A stretch of 31,596 bases of DNA from IMG/VR virus record IMGVR_UViG_3300008740_000380, positions 1-31,596 of that record, one strand, 5' to 3'. A program made the position numbers and the translations under genes. Origin of the DNA: a virus. Under the pieces are notes generated by a model. That model was given only the letters and a program-made list of their open reading frames with translations, searched no databases and was not told the origin of the DNA. Shown one piece after another: positions 14,706 through 22,374 of this stretch; the first letter of the stretch is position 1, and each line of letters starts with the position of its first letter.

Positions 14706-15105
14706 AATCAAGTTAAAACAACCCGATGATTTTTTAAAAGTAAAGGAAACATTAACAAGGATAGGTGTAGCTTCAAAGAAAGATAAGATATTATATCAAT
14801 CTTGTCATATTCTCCATAAGCAAGCCAGGTACTATATTGTTCATTTTAAAGAATTGTTTATGTTGGATGGAAAGCCTTCCAACTTTTCGGATAACGATGC
14901 AGCGAGAAGAAATACTATAGTTAATTTATTAGCTGAATGGGATTTAATTGAAAAGGTCGATAATGCTAAAATCGATGATGATAATGTGGTTCCTATTAAT
15001 CAATTAAAGATTATATCTTTCAAAAAGAAAGATGAGTGGGAACTTGTGGCGAAATATAATATAGGTAATAAAAAGAATGACGATGCTAAAATTGAGGGCT
15101 CATAA
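14677..15105 (+). CDS. regA: RegA translational repressor
   Basis: A 142-aa homologue of T4 RegA (122 aa), an RNA-binding protein that represses translation of many early phage mRNAs by binding around their start codons. Similarity is very high: FLKVKETLTRIGVASKKDK, ILYQSCHILHKQARYYIVHF and the C-terminal IISFKKKDEWELVAKYNIGN all match T4 with few changes. There is a short N-terminal extension and about 12 extra C-terminal residues. The ATG follows AAGGAGAAC, a strong ribosome binding site inside the end of gp62. The dUTPase gene starts inside its last codons. Confidence 0.95.
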   Translation: MSVEIDSLVEIKLKQPDDFLKVKETLTRIGVASKKDKILYQSCHILHKQARYYIVHFKELFMLDGKPSNFSDNDAARRNTIVNLLAEWDLIEKVDNAKIDDDNVVPINQLKIISFKKKDEWELVAKYNIGNKKNDDAKIEGS

Positions 15106-15586
15106 GTTATATTCTGATGTAAAGCTTCCAACATTTTCAACCCGCGGTTCTGCATGTTTTGATATATGTGCATATTATACACCTGAATTGGGTTATGATA
15201 TTTGGAATGACGCCAGAAAAGATTTTGTTAAAAGACACGACCCTAATATAACAATACATCCTTTTCAAAGAGTCCTAGTACCAACGGGATTAATTTTAGA
15301 TATCCCCGCAGGACACTCGGTAAGAATACATCCGAGATCTGGTAATGCAATTAAAAAAGGTTTAAGTTTTATTAATTGTGAAGGAATAGTTGATTCTGAT
15401 TATATCGATCCGTTAATGGTTCCGGTAATAAATTTATCAGATGTTCAGACAATTGTTATAAATAATAATGATCGAATTGCACAGGGTGAATTAATTAAAG
15501 ATTTAAGTTATAATATAGAAGAAATTAGTTCACCTCCCGAACAAAAAACCGACCGTGAAGGTGGTTTTGGGAGTACTGGCGCATGA
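15077..15586 (+). CDS. dut: Deoxyuridine 5'-triphosphate nucleotidohydrolase (dUTPase)
   Basis: A 169-aa trimeric-type dUTPase that splits dUTP to dUMP and pyrophosphate, keeping uracil out of phage DNA and supplying dTMP synthesis. All five motifs are present in order: RGSACFDICA, HPRSG, GIVDSDY, RIAQGEL and the C-terminal REGGFGSTG. There is an extra segment of about 20 residues between motifs 1 and 2 (around 36-56). The start overlaps RegA by 29 nt; ATG 15083 is an alternative. The stop overlaps the next start by 4 nt (ATGA). Confidence 0.93.
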   Translation: MTMLKLRAHKLYSDVKLPTFSTRGSACFDICAYYTPELGYDIWNDARKDFVKRHDPNITIHPFQRVLVPTGLILDIPAGHSVRIHPRSGNAIKKGLSFINCEGIVDSDYIDPLMVPVINLSDVQTIVINNNDRIAQGELIKDLSYNIEEISSPPEQKTDREGGFGSTGA

Positions 15587-15777
15587 GTAAATTTAAAGTT
15601 GTCGGGCACAGTTTCGACTTAGAAGTATATAACGAAGTTTTAACTGATCCCGAAAAAGGCACTACAGAGTTCGACGAGGTCGGAGTATATAGTGCCAATT
15701 CCATAATGCATTTATTATGGATTGTGTTCAAACATAGGTTTGAACATTTTTTAGCAGGAGAAGGTTGGAGAGATTGA
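15583..15777 (+). CDS. hypothetical protein (64 aa)
   Basis: I do not recognise this 64-aa protein (MSKFKVVGHSFDLEVYNEV...). It overlaps the dUTPase stop by 4 nt, which supports real translation. It has mixed strand and helix character with an aromatic C-terminal helix (MHLLWIVFKHRFEHFL) and no obvious signal peptide. It is the last gene before a hairpin at 15795, so it probably ends the gp45-dUTPase operon. Confidence 0.6.
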   Translation: MSKFKVVGHSFDLEVYNEVLTDPEKGTTEFDEVGVYSANSIMHLLWIVFKHRFEHFLAGEGWRD

Positions 15778-15794
15778 TCTTCCCCTTAACATAC

Positions 15795-15827
15795 CATTAA
15801 GAATTGCTTGCGTAAGGGTTCTTAATG
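15795..15827 (+). terminator. Hairpin after the replication operon, probable terminator
   Basis: CATTAAGAA (15795-15803) pairs perfectly with TTCTTAATG (15819-15827). An inner CTT/AAG pairing at 15807-15816 closes a GCGT loop. The 3' side is followed by TTTCTTATT, a modest U-rich tract. It lies in the 86-nt gap before the Hsp20 gene. Confidence 0.6.
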
Positions 15828-15863
15828 TTTCTTATTAACGTCTTTGCTTAAAGAAGGAGGACT

Positions 15864-16307
15864 ATGTTAACAACTAACGCACTTTCCATGTTTCCCACCC
15901 AAAAACAGTTAGAACAAGCATTTGGTCGATCAGTAGGGTTTGATACTCTATTTGATAGATTTTTTGAAGTTAATTCAGCACAACAAAATTCGGGATATCC
16001 ACCTTATAATCTCAAAAAGGATGGAGAGCATTATACTCTTGAACTTGCTGTTGCGGGATTATCCGAAAAGGATCTTTCGGTGCATGTGGAAGATGGGACT
16101 TTGACTGTCTCCAGTCAAACAGATAAATCTGAAGAAGAATTTCTTCATCAGGGAATCGCCAGGCGCTCTTTTAAAAGGTCTTGGACACTCGCTGATGACA
16201 TGATAGTTAATGACGCTAAATTAGAAAGCGGAATGTTATCAATTTCCTTAGAAAAAATTGTTCCTGAGGAAAAGAAAGCGAAACAGATTCCTATTGTTAC
16301 GAAGTAG
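15864..16307 (+). CDS. hsp20: Small heat shock protein, Hsp20/IbpA family
   Basis: A 147-aa protein with an alpha-crystallin domain (about residues 48-140). It begins YPPYNLKKDGEHYTLELAVAGLSEKDL and contains a RSFKRSWTLADD segment typical of bacterial IbpA. The N-terminus (FGRSVGFDTLFDRFF) is also IbpA-like. These chaperones hold unfolding proteins in a refoldable state; phage copies are common in T4-like marine phages and probably help assembly or protect host proteins. The ATG follows a very strong AAGGAGG at 15853-15859. Hairpins flank the gene on both sides, so it may be a separate transcription unit. Confidence 0.9.
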   Translation: MLTTNALSMFPTQKQLEQAFGRSVGFDTLFDRFFEVNSAQQNSGYPPYNLKKDGEHYTLELAVAGLSEKDLSVHVEDGTLTVSSQTDKSEEEFLHQGIARRSFKRSWTLADDMIVNDAKLESGMLSISLEKIVPEEKKAKQIPIVTK

Positions 16308-16329
16308 TTTCGTAAACCCTTTAGAGGGT
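16297..16329 (+). repeat. Tandem hairpins at the end of hsp20
   Basis: TTACGAA/TTCGTAA (16297-16303 and 16309-16315, loop of 5 nt, spanning the hsp20 stop codon) is followed at once by ACCCT/AGGGT (16316-16320 and 16325-16329, loop TTAG). No clear U-run follows, so they may protect the 3' end of the hsp20 transcript or act as a weak terminator. A late promoter octamer begins 5 nt later. Confidence 0.5.
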
Positions 16330-16333
16330 GCGT

Positions 16334-16341
16334 TATAAATA
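16334..16341 (+). promoter_or_regulatory. T4-type late promoter octamer
   Basis: A perfect TATAAATA, 40 nt before the start of the M15 peptidase gene at 16382. A lysis enzyme is expected to be expressed late, so position and function agree. There is no TTGACA at the right spacing. Confidence 0.7.
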
Positions 16342-16381
16342 TGATATTAAAATATGTTAACAAACCCTCTTTAGGATTATT

Positions 16382-16879
16382 ATGATAGATTTATTAAATA
16401 CAGATGAAGATATTAGAGTAGCACAAAATTTTACTCTACCTGAACTTGTGAAGAGTTCGACCGCGGATAGATTAGGAATAAGTAATATGCCTGCCAATGC
16501 GCAGATATTAGTTAATCTCGTAAACACTGCAAATCATATTTTACAACCAGTAAGAGATCAATTCGGACCAATTCGAGTTAATAGTGGATATAGGGGACCG
16601 GCTTTGAATAAAGCAGTTGGAGGGTCTAAGACCAGTCAACATTGTAAAGGAGAGGCCGCAGACTTTGAAAGTTCCAGAATAGGCAATTATAAATTAGCCT
16701 GCTGGGTTAAAGATAATTTAGAATTTGACCAATTAATTTTAGAATTTTATACACAAGGCGAGCCGAGTAGTGGATGGGTTCATTGTTCTTATAGAACAGA
16801 TGGACAAAATCGAGGAAAGATAAACACTGCTTTAAGAATAAAAGGAAAAACAGTATATAAGGACGGATTAATTCAATGA
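16382..16879 (+). CDS. M15 family D-Ala-D-Ala-carboxypeptidase-like peptidase (probable endolysin)
   Basis: A 165-aa protein of the peptidase M15 family. RVNSGYRGPALNKAVGG leads to SQHCKGEAADFE, the SxHxxGxAxD zinc site, and the second zinc histidine lies in GWVHCSY near residue 140. These enzymes cut peptide bonds in peptidoglycan stem peptides or cross-links, and phage forms serve as endolysins. The sequence shows no signal peptide, so it would need a holin to reach the wall. A late promoter lies 40 nt upstream, and the stop overlaps the start of a 53-aa membrane protein by 4 nt. Confidence 0.85.
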   Translation: MIDLLNTDEDIRVAQNFTLPELVKSSTADRLGISNMPANAQILVNLVNTANHILQPVRDQFGPIRVNSGYRGPALNKAVGGSKTSQHCKGEAADFESSRIGNYKLACWVKDNLEFDQLILEFYTQGEPSSGWVHCSYRTDGQNRGKINTALRIKGKTVYKDGLIQ

Positions 16880-17037
16880 AACAATTTAAGATATTTCCAA
16901 TGTTATTATATCTTCAATTTTTATATTTTATCGGTGCATTCATGGCCAGGAGTTGGGTTGATGATCAAATATTATGGGTCTATGGGAAATTGGATTCTTG
17001 GGGACATAAGGTACATTACAATCATTTGGATAAATGA
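16876..17037 (+). CDS. small membrane protein (53 aa), possible lysis accessory protein
   Basis: A 53-aa frame starting MKQFKIFPMLLYLQFLYFIGAF. It has one strongly hydrophobic segment at about residues 6-23 after a short basic start, then an amphipathic, aromatic tail ending HYNHLDK. ATGA overlaps on both sides (with the M15 peptidase and with DNA polymerase) support translation. One membrane span next to a probable endolysin suggests a holin or holin-like accessory role, but this is inference. Alternatively it is a membrane anchor of unrelated function. Confidence 0.65.
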   Translation: MKQFKIFPMLLYLQFLYFIGAFMARSWVDDQILWVYGKLDSWGHKVHYNHLDK

Positions 17038-19538
17038 AATTTTATACGAACGTTCATCAAATAGGTGATCATGTTTTAGTAAGGGGATATGAAAACGGTC
17101 AACGCTTTGATGATCGTATTGAGTATCATCCTACAGTTTATATTCCTACCAAAGATAAATCAAAATATAAATCTATTGATGGAAAATCTCTGGCTCCTGT
17201 TAAACCAGGGACTATTAAAGAGACAAGAGAGTTTATTCGAAAATATGATGGAGTAGAAAATTTCCAAATCTACGGAATGACTGCTTGGAGGTATGGTTAT
17301 ATTTACGAAAATTATCCCAAAGATAGAGGAATAGATTATGACTATTCTCAATTGTGTGTTGCAAGTATTGATATAGAGGTTGCATCAGAACATGGGTTTC
17401 CCGATCCAATTTCTGCTTCAGAAGAAATTCAAGCCATAACCGTTGGAGCAAATAAAAAATATTATGTATTTGGATGTGGTGAATATAATAATACAAATCC
17501 AGAAGTTGAATATTTTCAATGTGCAGATGAGAATCATTTAGTTCAAGAGTTTCTTTCTTTTTGGGAAAAGTTAGCACCAGATATTATTACAGGCTGGAAT
17601 ATTCAAGGATTTGATATTCCTTATTTGGTTAATAGAATTTCCAGATTGTTCGATAAAAAGATGGTTAAAAGATTATCTCCTTGGAGATTGGTTAATGAGA
17701 GATCAACAACCTTCAGGGGAAGAGAAACAATCTTTCATGATATTATCGGAATGTCTGTGATCGATTATATCGATGTATACAGAAGAAATTCACCACCAGC
17801 TGAAAGTTATAGGTTAGATTATATTGCATCTGTTGAATTGGGTGAAAAGAAATTATCCTTTGAAGAATATGGAAACCTTCATACTTTGTATAAAGAAAAT
17901 TATCAATTGTTTATTGATTATAATATTAAGGATGCTCAGCTCGTAGATCGATTAGAAGAAAAGAAAAAATTGATAGAGATGGTAGTTGCTTTGGCTTATG
18001 AAGCAAAAGTAAATTATCAAGATACATTTGGAATGGTTATGATGTGGGAGGTTATTCTCGCGAACGATCTCATGAATAGAAACATCATTGTCCCACCTAA
18101 AAAAGACAATACAAAAAATGCTGCATATACCGGAGCCTATGTAAAAGAAGTTCAAGCAGGGTTGCATAATTGGGTTGTTAGCTTTGATTTAAATAGTCTA
18201 TATCCTCACTTAATCATGCAATACAATGTTAGCCCTGATACAATTTTAACAGGTGTTACAGAGCAATGTCGAGTCGATTCTTTATTGAATAAGCAAGTTG
18301 ATTTACAGAAATATTATGATAAAGATATTGTTATTGCACCTAATGGTCAGGGATTCAGAAAAGATATTCAAGGATTCTTACCTAGGTTAATGCAGGAGAA
18401 ATATGATAATCGAGTTATCTTCAAAAAGAAGATGATTGATGCTAAAAAGAAATTAGAGAAAGCAACTGATCCAGATGAGATAGAAAGATTAAAGAAAGAA
18501 GCAGATTCGTTTGGTAATAAACAGACTGCTATGAAGTTAATGCTTAATAGTGTTTATGGAGCATTTGGGAATCCATATTTTAGATTTTATGATCTAAGAA
18601 TTTCTGAGGCTATTACATTAGGAGGGCAGCTCAGTATTCGCTGGGCAGAAACTGTGGTCAATAATTATCTTAATCAAGTTATGGAGACAGAAGAAGAAGA
18701 TTATGTTCTTGCATCGGATACTGACTCCCTCTATATTACTTTAGAAAAATTAGTAACCAAAGTGTTTCCAGAAAAACCAGATGTTGATAAAGTTATTAAT
18801 TTTTTAGATAAGGCATGTGAAGATAAGCTTCAAGAAGTAATCGATAATGGATATTCAGACTTAGCGAAATATATGAATGCATATGATCAGAAGATGTTTA
18901 TGAAAAGAGAATGTCTTGCTGATAAAGGTATTTGGACAGGCAAGAAACATTATATTCTCAATGTTCATGATAATGAGGGAGTAAGGTATACTAATCCACG
19001 ACTCAAAGTTATGGGCATTGAATCTGTTAAATCTTCAACACCAACATCTTGTAGGGACAAGTTGAAAAAATCTTTTGATATTATTATCAATAAAGATGAA
19101 TCTGCCATACAAGAATTTATTGCAGATTTTAGAGAACAGTTTGAAAAAGAACCTATCGAGAATATTGCCTTTCCTAGATCTGTTAAAGGAATTGAGAAAT
19201 ATAACGGAGGTACAACTTTATATGCCAAGGGAACACCGGTGCATGTAAAAGCAACTCGTTTATATAATCATTATCTAAAAGAAAAGAAATTACATAATAA
19301 ACATCCTTTTATTCAAGAGGGTGAGAAAATCAAATTTGTTTATTTAAAACAACCAAATCCTATCAGGGATAGCGTTATAGCTATGATGGAAGGTCTACCT
19401 GAAGAATTCGGATTACATGATTACATTGATTATGATAAACAATTTGAAAAGTCATTCAGGGGACCTTTGAATGAAATATTGAAAGTAATTGGATGGTCTC
19501 CGGAGAAGAAAAGCTCTTTGGAAGCCTTTTTTATATGA
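17034..19538 (+). CDS. 43: Family B DNA polymerase (T4 gp43)
   Basis: An 834-aa replicative DNA polymerase with 3'-5' proofreading exonuclease (T4 gp43 is 898 aa). Exo I is SIDIEVASE (D113, E115), Exo II is GWNIQGFDIPYL (D194), and Exo III is in YNIKDAQLV. The polymerase motifs are FDLNSLYPHL (D385), KLMLNSVYGAFGNPY, and ASDTDSLYI (D562 and D564, the metal ligands). The C-terminus ends GPLNEILKVIGWSPEKKSSLEAFF, matching the clamp-interacting tail of T4 gp43. It overlaps the upstream 53-aa gene by 4 nt. Separation of the gene from RegA by the Hsp20/lysin insertion differs from T4, where 43 directly follows 62 and regA. Confidence 0.97.
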   Translation: MKFYTNVHQIGDHVLVRGYENGQRFDDRIEYHPTVYIPTKDKSKYKSIDGKSLAPVKPGTIKETREFIRKYDGVENFQIYGMTAWRYGYIYENYPKDRGIDYDYSQLCVASIDIEVASEHGFPDPISASEEIQAITVGANKKYYVFGCGEYNNTNPEVEYFQCADENHLVQEFLSFWEKLAPDIITGWNIQGFDIPYLVNRISRLFDKKMVKRLSPWRLVNERSTTFRGRETIFHDIIGMSVIDYIDVYRRNSPPAESYRLDYIASVELGEKKLSFEEYGNLHTLYKENYQLFIDYNIKDAQLVDRLEEKKKLIEMVVALAYEAKVNYQDTFGMVMMWEVILANDLMNRNIIVPPKKDNTKNAAYTGAYVKEVQAGLHNWVVSFDLNSLYPHLIMQYNVSPDTILTGVTEQCRVDSLLNKQVDLQKYYDKDIVIAPNGQGFRKDIQGFLPRLMQEKYDNRVIFKKKMIDAKKKLEKATDPDEIERLKKEADSFGNKQTAMKLMLNSVYGAFGNPYFRFYDLRISEAITLGGQLSIRWAETVVNNYLNQVMETEEEDYVLASDTDSLYITLEKLVTKVFPEKPDVDKVINFLDKACEDKLQEVIDNGYSDLAKYMNAYDQKMFMKRECLADKGIWTGKKHYILNVHDNEGVRYTNPRLKVMGIESVKSSTPTSCRDKLKKSFDIIINKDESAIQEFIADFREQFEKEPIENIAFPRSVKGIEKYNGGTTLYAKGTPVHVKATRLYNHYLKEKKLHNKHPFIQEGEKIKFVYLKQPNPIRDSVIAMMEGLPEEFGLHDYIDYDKQFEKSFRGPLNEILKVIGWSPEKKSSLEAFFI

Positions 19539-19544
19539 TAAATA
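19537..19544 (+). promoter_or_regulatory. Late promoter-like octamer GATAAATA
   Basis: GATAAATA, one mismatch from the T4 late consensus, overlaps the end of the polymerase gene and lies 19 nt before the phosphoribosyltransferase start at 19564. Marine T4-like phages accept a variable first base in this element. Weak evidence alone. Confidence 0.35.
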
Positions 19545-19563
19545 TGTAATAAGGTTATTCGTT

Positions 19564-20049
19564 ATGAAAGATATGAAAAAATTATGGTATAGCTGGCAGG
19601 ATATGTGTTCGGATGTAAATCAACTCTGTCGTGATATTGTATTGGATAATTTTAAGCCCGATGTAATTGTCGGTCTTTCCCGTGGCGGGTTAACGCCCGG
19701 TGTTATGATGTCTCATTGGTTGAAGAAACCATTTAAGCCTGTGAAAAGCGCTCTCCGTGATTTTCCTGAATGGGAAGACTATTTGCCACGGAAGACAGAT
19801 AAGAGAGTGTTAATACTAGATGATATATGTGACAGTGGTGAAACATTTGAACGTATATCAGAACATATCAAAAGGCCTCGAGAGAACATGCCTTTACAAC
19901 TTCAGTGTGACGTAAGATTTGCATCACTCTGGTGGAACAATGAGGTAAAATTTAAACCTCATTATTACGTTAGGGAAGAAGCCAAAGATGCTAATAATCT
20001 TTGGGTAGTTTTTCCATGGGAATCATGGTGGAACGCTCCTAACAATTAA
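19564..20049 (+). CDS. Phosphoribosyltransferase-like protein
   Basis: A 161-aa protein with a type I phosphoribosyltransferase fold. VIVGLSRGGLTPGVMMSHWL forms the first loop, and the PRPP-binding motif is VLILDDICDSGETF at about residues 83-96, with the usual two acidic residues and the TGxT-like loop. It resembles bacterial xanthine/hypoxanthine phosphoribosyltransferases, which join a purine base to PRPP, and related phage proteins. The C-terminal half is aromatic (SLWWNNEVKF, WVVFPWESWW). The frame extends upstream into gp43, but the ATG at 19564 is the first start outside it, after AAGG. It may salvage purines during infection. Confidence 0.8.
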   Translation: MKDMKKLWYSWQDMCSDVNQLCRDIVLDNFKPDVIVGLSRGGLTPGVMMSHWLKKPFKPVKSALRDFPEWEDYLPRKTDKRVLILDDICDSGETFERISEHIKRPRENMPLQLQCDVRFASLWWNNEVKFKPHYYVREEAKDANNLWVVFPWESWWNAPNN

Positions 20050-20079
20050 TCAAGTATAACCATACTAACGAGGAGTTAA

Positions 20080-20298
20080 ATGTTAGATACCGTACTTGGA
20101 TGGATTAAATCCGTCACAGAACTTGGTTTAGCAGTTATTGCCCTTGGCGTGGTTCTTCAGATCATTTTTGGAGCAGCAGTACCATTCATCGGAATTGATA
20201 TCGTGGGTTCAGTTGTTACACTCGTAAAATCACTAGGAAGTGAAGGACTAGTTGGACTAGTCGCAATATGGGTGCTCTGGGGAATTTATTCCAAGTAA
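20080..20298 (+). CDS. small membrane protein with two hydrophobic segments (72 aa)
   Basis: A 72-aa protein with two likely membrane helices, about residues 12-36 (LGLAVIALGVVLQIIFGAAVPFIG) and 52-70 (LGSEGLVGLVAIWVLWGIY), and an N-terminal amphipathic helix. GAGGAG at 20070-20075 precedes the ATG with good spacing. It is followed by a strong terminator. The size and layout fit a class II holin or another small inner-membrane protein of T4-like marine phages; the sequence does not decide. Confidence 0.7.
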   Translation: MLDTVLGWIKSVTELGLAVIALGVVLQIIFGAAVPFIGIDIVGSVVTLVKSLGSEGLVGLVAIWVLWGIYSK

Positions 20299-20310
20299 CT
20301 TAACCATGTA

Positions 20311-20338
20311 AAGGGAGTTCTTTAAGGACTCCCTTTTT
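20311..20338 (+). terminator. Rho-independent terminator
   Basis: AAGGGAGT (20311-20318) pairs with ACTCCCTT (20328-20335), extended inwards by a G-U, C-G and T-A pair, and is followed by a run of T residues to 20338. It ends the unit containing the phosphoribosyltransferase and the small membrane protein. Confidence 0.88.
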
Positions 20339-20367
20339 ACTATTTAAATATTGAATTAAGGAATATT

Positions 20368-20679
20368 ATGGGCCCATTAGCAATTGGATTATTTAATGTC
20401 CTAACTGGATTAGTAGTTGACAAAGCCACAGACTTAGCGAAAGAACATGTGGAAAAGATGATAGATGATGTCCTACCAAAAGATACAAAAAAACAATTAG
20501 ATGAAATTATAAAAAAAGATCCCGCGCATACATTTAAAAACGCGAAAGATGCACTTAAAGGTGCAGTAGAAGGCAAATTACCTATTATTAAAGCAGACGG
20601 TTCAATTTTGCCAATAGAGTTTACAGTAAAAGTTTCATATGATCCGGCCACAGGTAAAATTGACGTTAAAAAGTCTTGA
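20368..20679 (+). CDS. hypothetical protein (103 aa)
   Basis: I do not recognise this 103-aa protein. The first 17 residues (MGPLAIGLFNVLTGLVV) are hydrophobic and could be a signal anchor or a membrane-associating helix. A charged helical region follows (residues 20-70, rich in Lys and Asp), then a beta-type end (IEFTVKVSYDPATGKIDVKKS). AAGGAAT precedes the ATG at 20368. It lies between the terminator and the uvsX promoter, so it is probably transcribed alone or by read-through. Confidence 0.65.
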   Translation: MGPLAIGLFNVLTGLVVDKATDLAKEHVEKMIDDVLPKDTKKQLDEIIKKDPAHTFKNAKDALKGAVEGKLPIIKADGSILPIEFTVKVSYDPATGKIDVKKS

Positions 20680-20704
20680 TTATTTTATTTGTTTATATTA
20701 TAAT
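20676..20704 (+). promoter_or_regulatory. Sigma70-type promoter for uvsX
   Basis: TTGATT (20676-20681) as -35 and TATAAT (20699-20704) as -10 with a 17-nt spacer, 34 nt upstream of the uvsX start. The -35 has two mismatches to consensus. It overlaps the last codons of the preceding gene and lacks the TTGAAATC box. Confidence 0.65.
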
Positions 20705-20737
20705 ATATTTTTATGATGATAAATTGAAAAGGTGATG

Positions 20738-21790
20738 ATGAGTGATTATTTTGGAGAAATGTTACAGGTAACCAAAAATGAATTTGGTTCAAAAGTAAGT
20801 GATGGTGTTGAGGCTGGAGATGTAGAAAGTTTTATTGATACTGGTTCTTATATTTTAAACGGATTATTATCTGGAAGCATCTACGGTGGATTGCCTTCAA
20901 ATAAAATTACCGCATTTGCCGGTGAAAGTTCTACGGGTAAAACTTTTTTCGTTTTGGGTTGTGTTAGACAGTTTCTTTCAGATAATCCTACTGGCGGTGT
21001 TATATACTTTGAGTCTGAATCAGCTTTAACAAAAGAGATGATCGAATCAAGAGGGATAGATTCTACGAGAATGATTATTCTTCCTGTAGCTACCGTTCAA
21101 GAATTTAGAACACAGGCAACAAAAGTTTTAGAAAAACATTTAGAAGAACCTGAAAAGGGCAGACCACCAATGATGATATGTTTAGATTCATTAGGTAATC
21201 TTTCTACTTCTAAAGAGATGGAAGATGTTAGTGATGGTAAAGATACCAGAGATATGACCAGAGCTCAAATGGTTAAAGGAACATTTAGAGTTCTTACTTT
21301 ATTAGGAGGAAAAGCAAAAGTTCCCCTTGTTGTTACTAATCACACATATGATCAAATAGGTACATTGTTTCCTCAAAAGATTATGGGTGGTGGAACTGGT
21401 CTTCATTATGCTGCGTCTAGCATTGTATTCCTGTCTAAGAAGAAAGAAAAAGATGGGACGGAAGTAATTGGTAATATAGTACATTGTAGAAATTATAAAT
21501 CTCGTCTCACTAAGGAGAATAAGATGGTCGATGTCCTTCTTACGTATAAAGAAGGATTAAATCGATATTATGGTTTAGCAGAGCTAGCTGAAAAATATGG
21601 TATATTTAAAAAAGTTTCTACCAGATTAGAAATGCCAGATGGAGAAAAAGTTTTTCTAAAATCTATTCTCAAAAATCCGGATAAGTATTTCACTAAAGAA
21701 ATTTTAGATAAGATAGACGAAGTCGCTCATAAAGAGTTTCTTTACGGTCAGGTTGGTATTGAGGATGAAGCAACAGAAGAAGAAGTCTGA
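20738..21790 (+). CDS. uvsX: UvsX RecA-like recombinase
   Basis: A 350-aa RecA-family strand-exchange protein (T4 UvsX is 391 aa). It drives homologous pairing for recombination-dependent replication and repair. Walker A is GESSTGKT at 62-69, followed by [10 protein letters not shown] with a catalytic-type glutamate, and [10 protein letters not shown] as Walker B. The L2-like region with [10 protein letters not shown] and a GGGTGL glycine turn follows. The start is taken as ATG 20738, 5 nt after GAAAAGG; GTG 20732 and ATG 20735 are in frame but too near. It has its own promoter and overlaps the next small gene. Confidence 0.93.
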   Translation: MSDYFGEMLQVTKNEFGSKVSDGVEAGDVESFIDTGSYILNGLLSGSIYGGLPSNKITAFAGESSTGKTFFVLGCVRQFLSDNPTGGVIYFESESALTKEMIESRGIDSTRMIILPVATVQEFRTQATKVLEKHLEEPEKGRPPMMICLDSLGNLSTSKEMEDVSDGKDTRDMTRAQMVKGTFRVLTLLGGKAKVPLVVTNHTYDQIGTLFPQKIMGGGTGLHYAASSIVFLSKKKEKDGTEVIGNIVHCRNYKSRLTKENKMVDVLLTYKEGLNRYYGLAELAEKYGIFKKVSTRLEMPDGEKVFLKSILKNPDKYFTKEILDKIDEVAHKEFLYGQVGIEDEATEEEV

Positions 21791-21965
21791 AGATTTAATA
21801 ATACAAAAAGTTAAGATAGTGGAATTAACATTAGAAGATGGTTCAAAATTTCTTTGCCGAGCAGGAGAAGCGGCTGTAGCGAGAGCATGGAAAAATTATC
21901 CAGTTGTTTCTGCTGAGTATACAGGAAAAGAAGAAATAATGCAATATTGGGATCCGAATGAGTAA
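21765..21965 (+). CDS. hypothetical protein (66 aa) after uvsX
   Basis: I do not recognise this 66-aa protein. It starts at an ATG right after TTGAGG inside the end of uvsX (overlap 26 nt). The N-terminus is lysine-rich ([11 protein letters not shown]), followed by [27 protein letters not shown] cut into a strand-turn-strand-helix pattern. The last codons overlap the next gene. Small genes between uvsX and 41 are usual in T4 relatives. Confidence 0.6.
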   Translation: MKQQKKKSEDLIIQKVKIVELTLEDGSKFLCRAGEAAVARAWKNYPVVSAEYTGKEEIMQYWDPNE

Positions 21966-22374
21966 TGAATTAACGAAAGAAGATTATGATAGGATTGATG
22001 GATATTATTCTTTAGTACCTCATCCTGAACATCCTGAGGATGTTTCACAAATGTGTGTGCAAATAAACACTGGCCCTTTTGAAGGAACTGTTATAAAATA
22101 TGGAAAGTTTCAAATTGCACCTCCGGATTATGAAGGAGAAAGTACTGCAAAATATGAATACGATATTGTTACAGTTCCACCAGAATTAAAAGATGTGGAA
22201 CATTCCGATGAAGAAGGAGAAAAATTTGAATTTATGATTGGAGAAATTTTAATTAAATTATTATGGGACAGACATATCGAAACCTTAAAAGAAGAGCAGA
22301 AGGAGATCAAAACTAATGACGGCATCATTGGAGAGGATAGAGAGACTGATATTATCACATTTAATACACAATGA
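21958..22374 (+). CDS. hypothetical protein (138 aa) between uvsX and gp41
   Basis: I do not recognise this acidic 138-aa protein by family name, although similar small acidic proteins lie at this position in T4-like marine phages. A beta-rich first half (INTGPFEGTVIKYGKFQIAP, YEYDIVTVPPEL) is followed by a helical, glutamate-rich part. It overlaps the preceding gene by 8 nt and gp41 by 59 nt, so it is part of a tightly packed early or middle operon. Confidence 0.65.
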   Translation: MSNELTKEDYDRIDGYYSLVPHPEHPEDVSQMCVQINTGPFEGTVIKYGKFQIAPPDYEGESTAKYEYDIVTVPPELKDVEHSDEEGEKFEFMIGEILIKLLWDRHIETLKEEQKEIKTNDGIIGEDRETDIITFNTQ

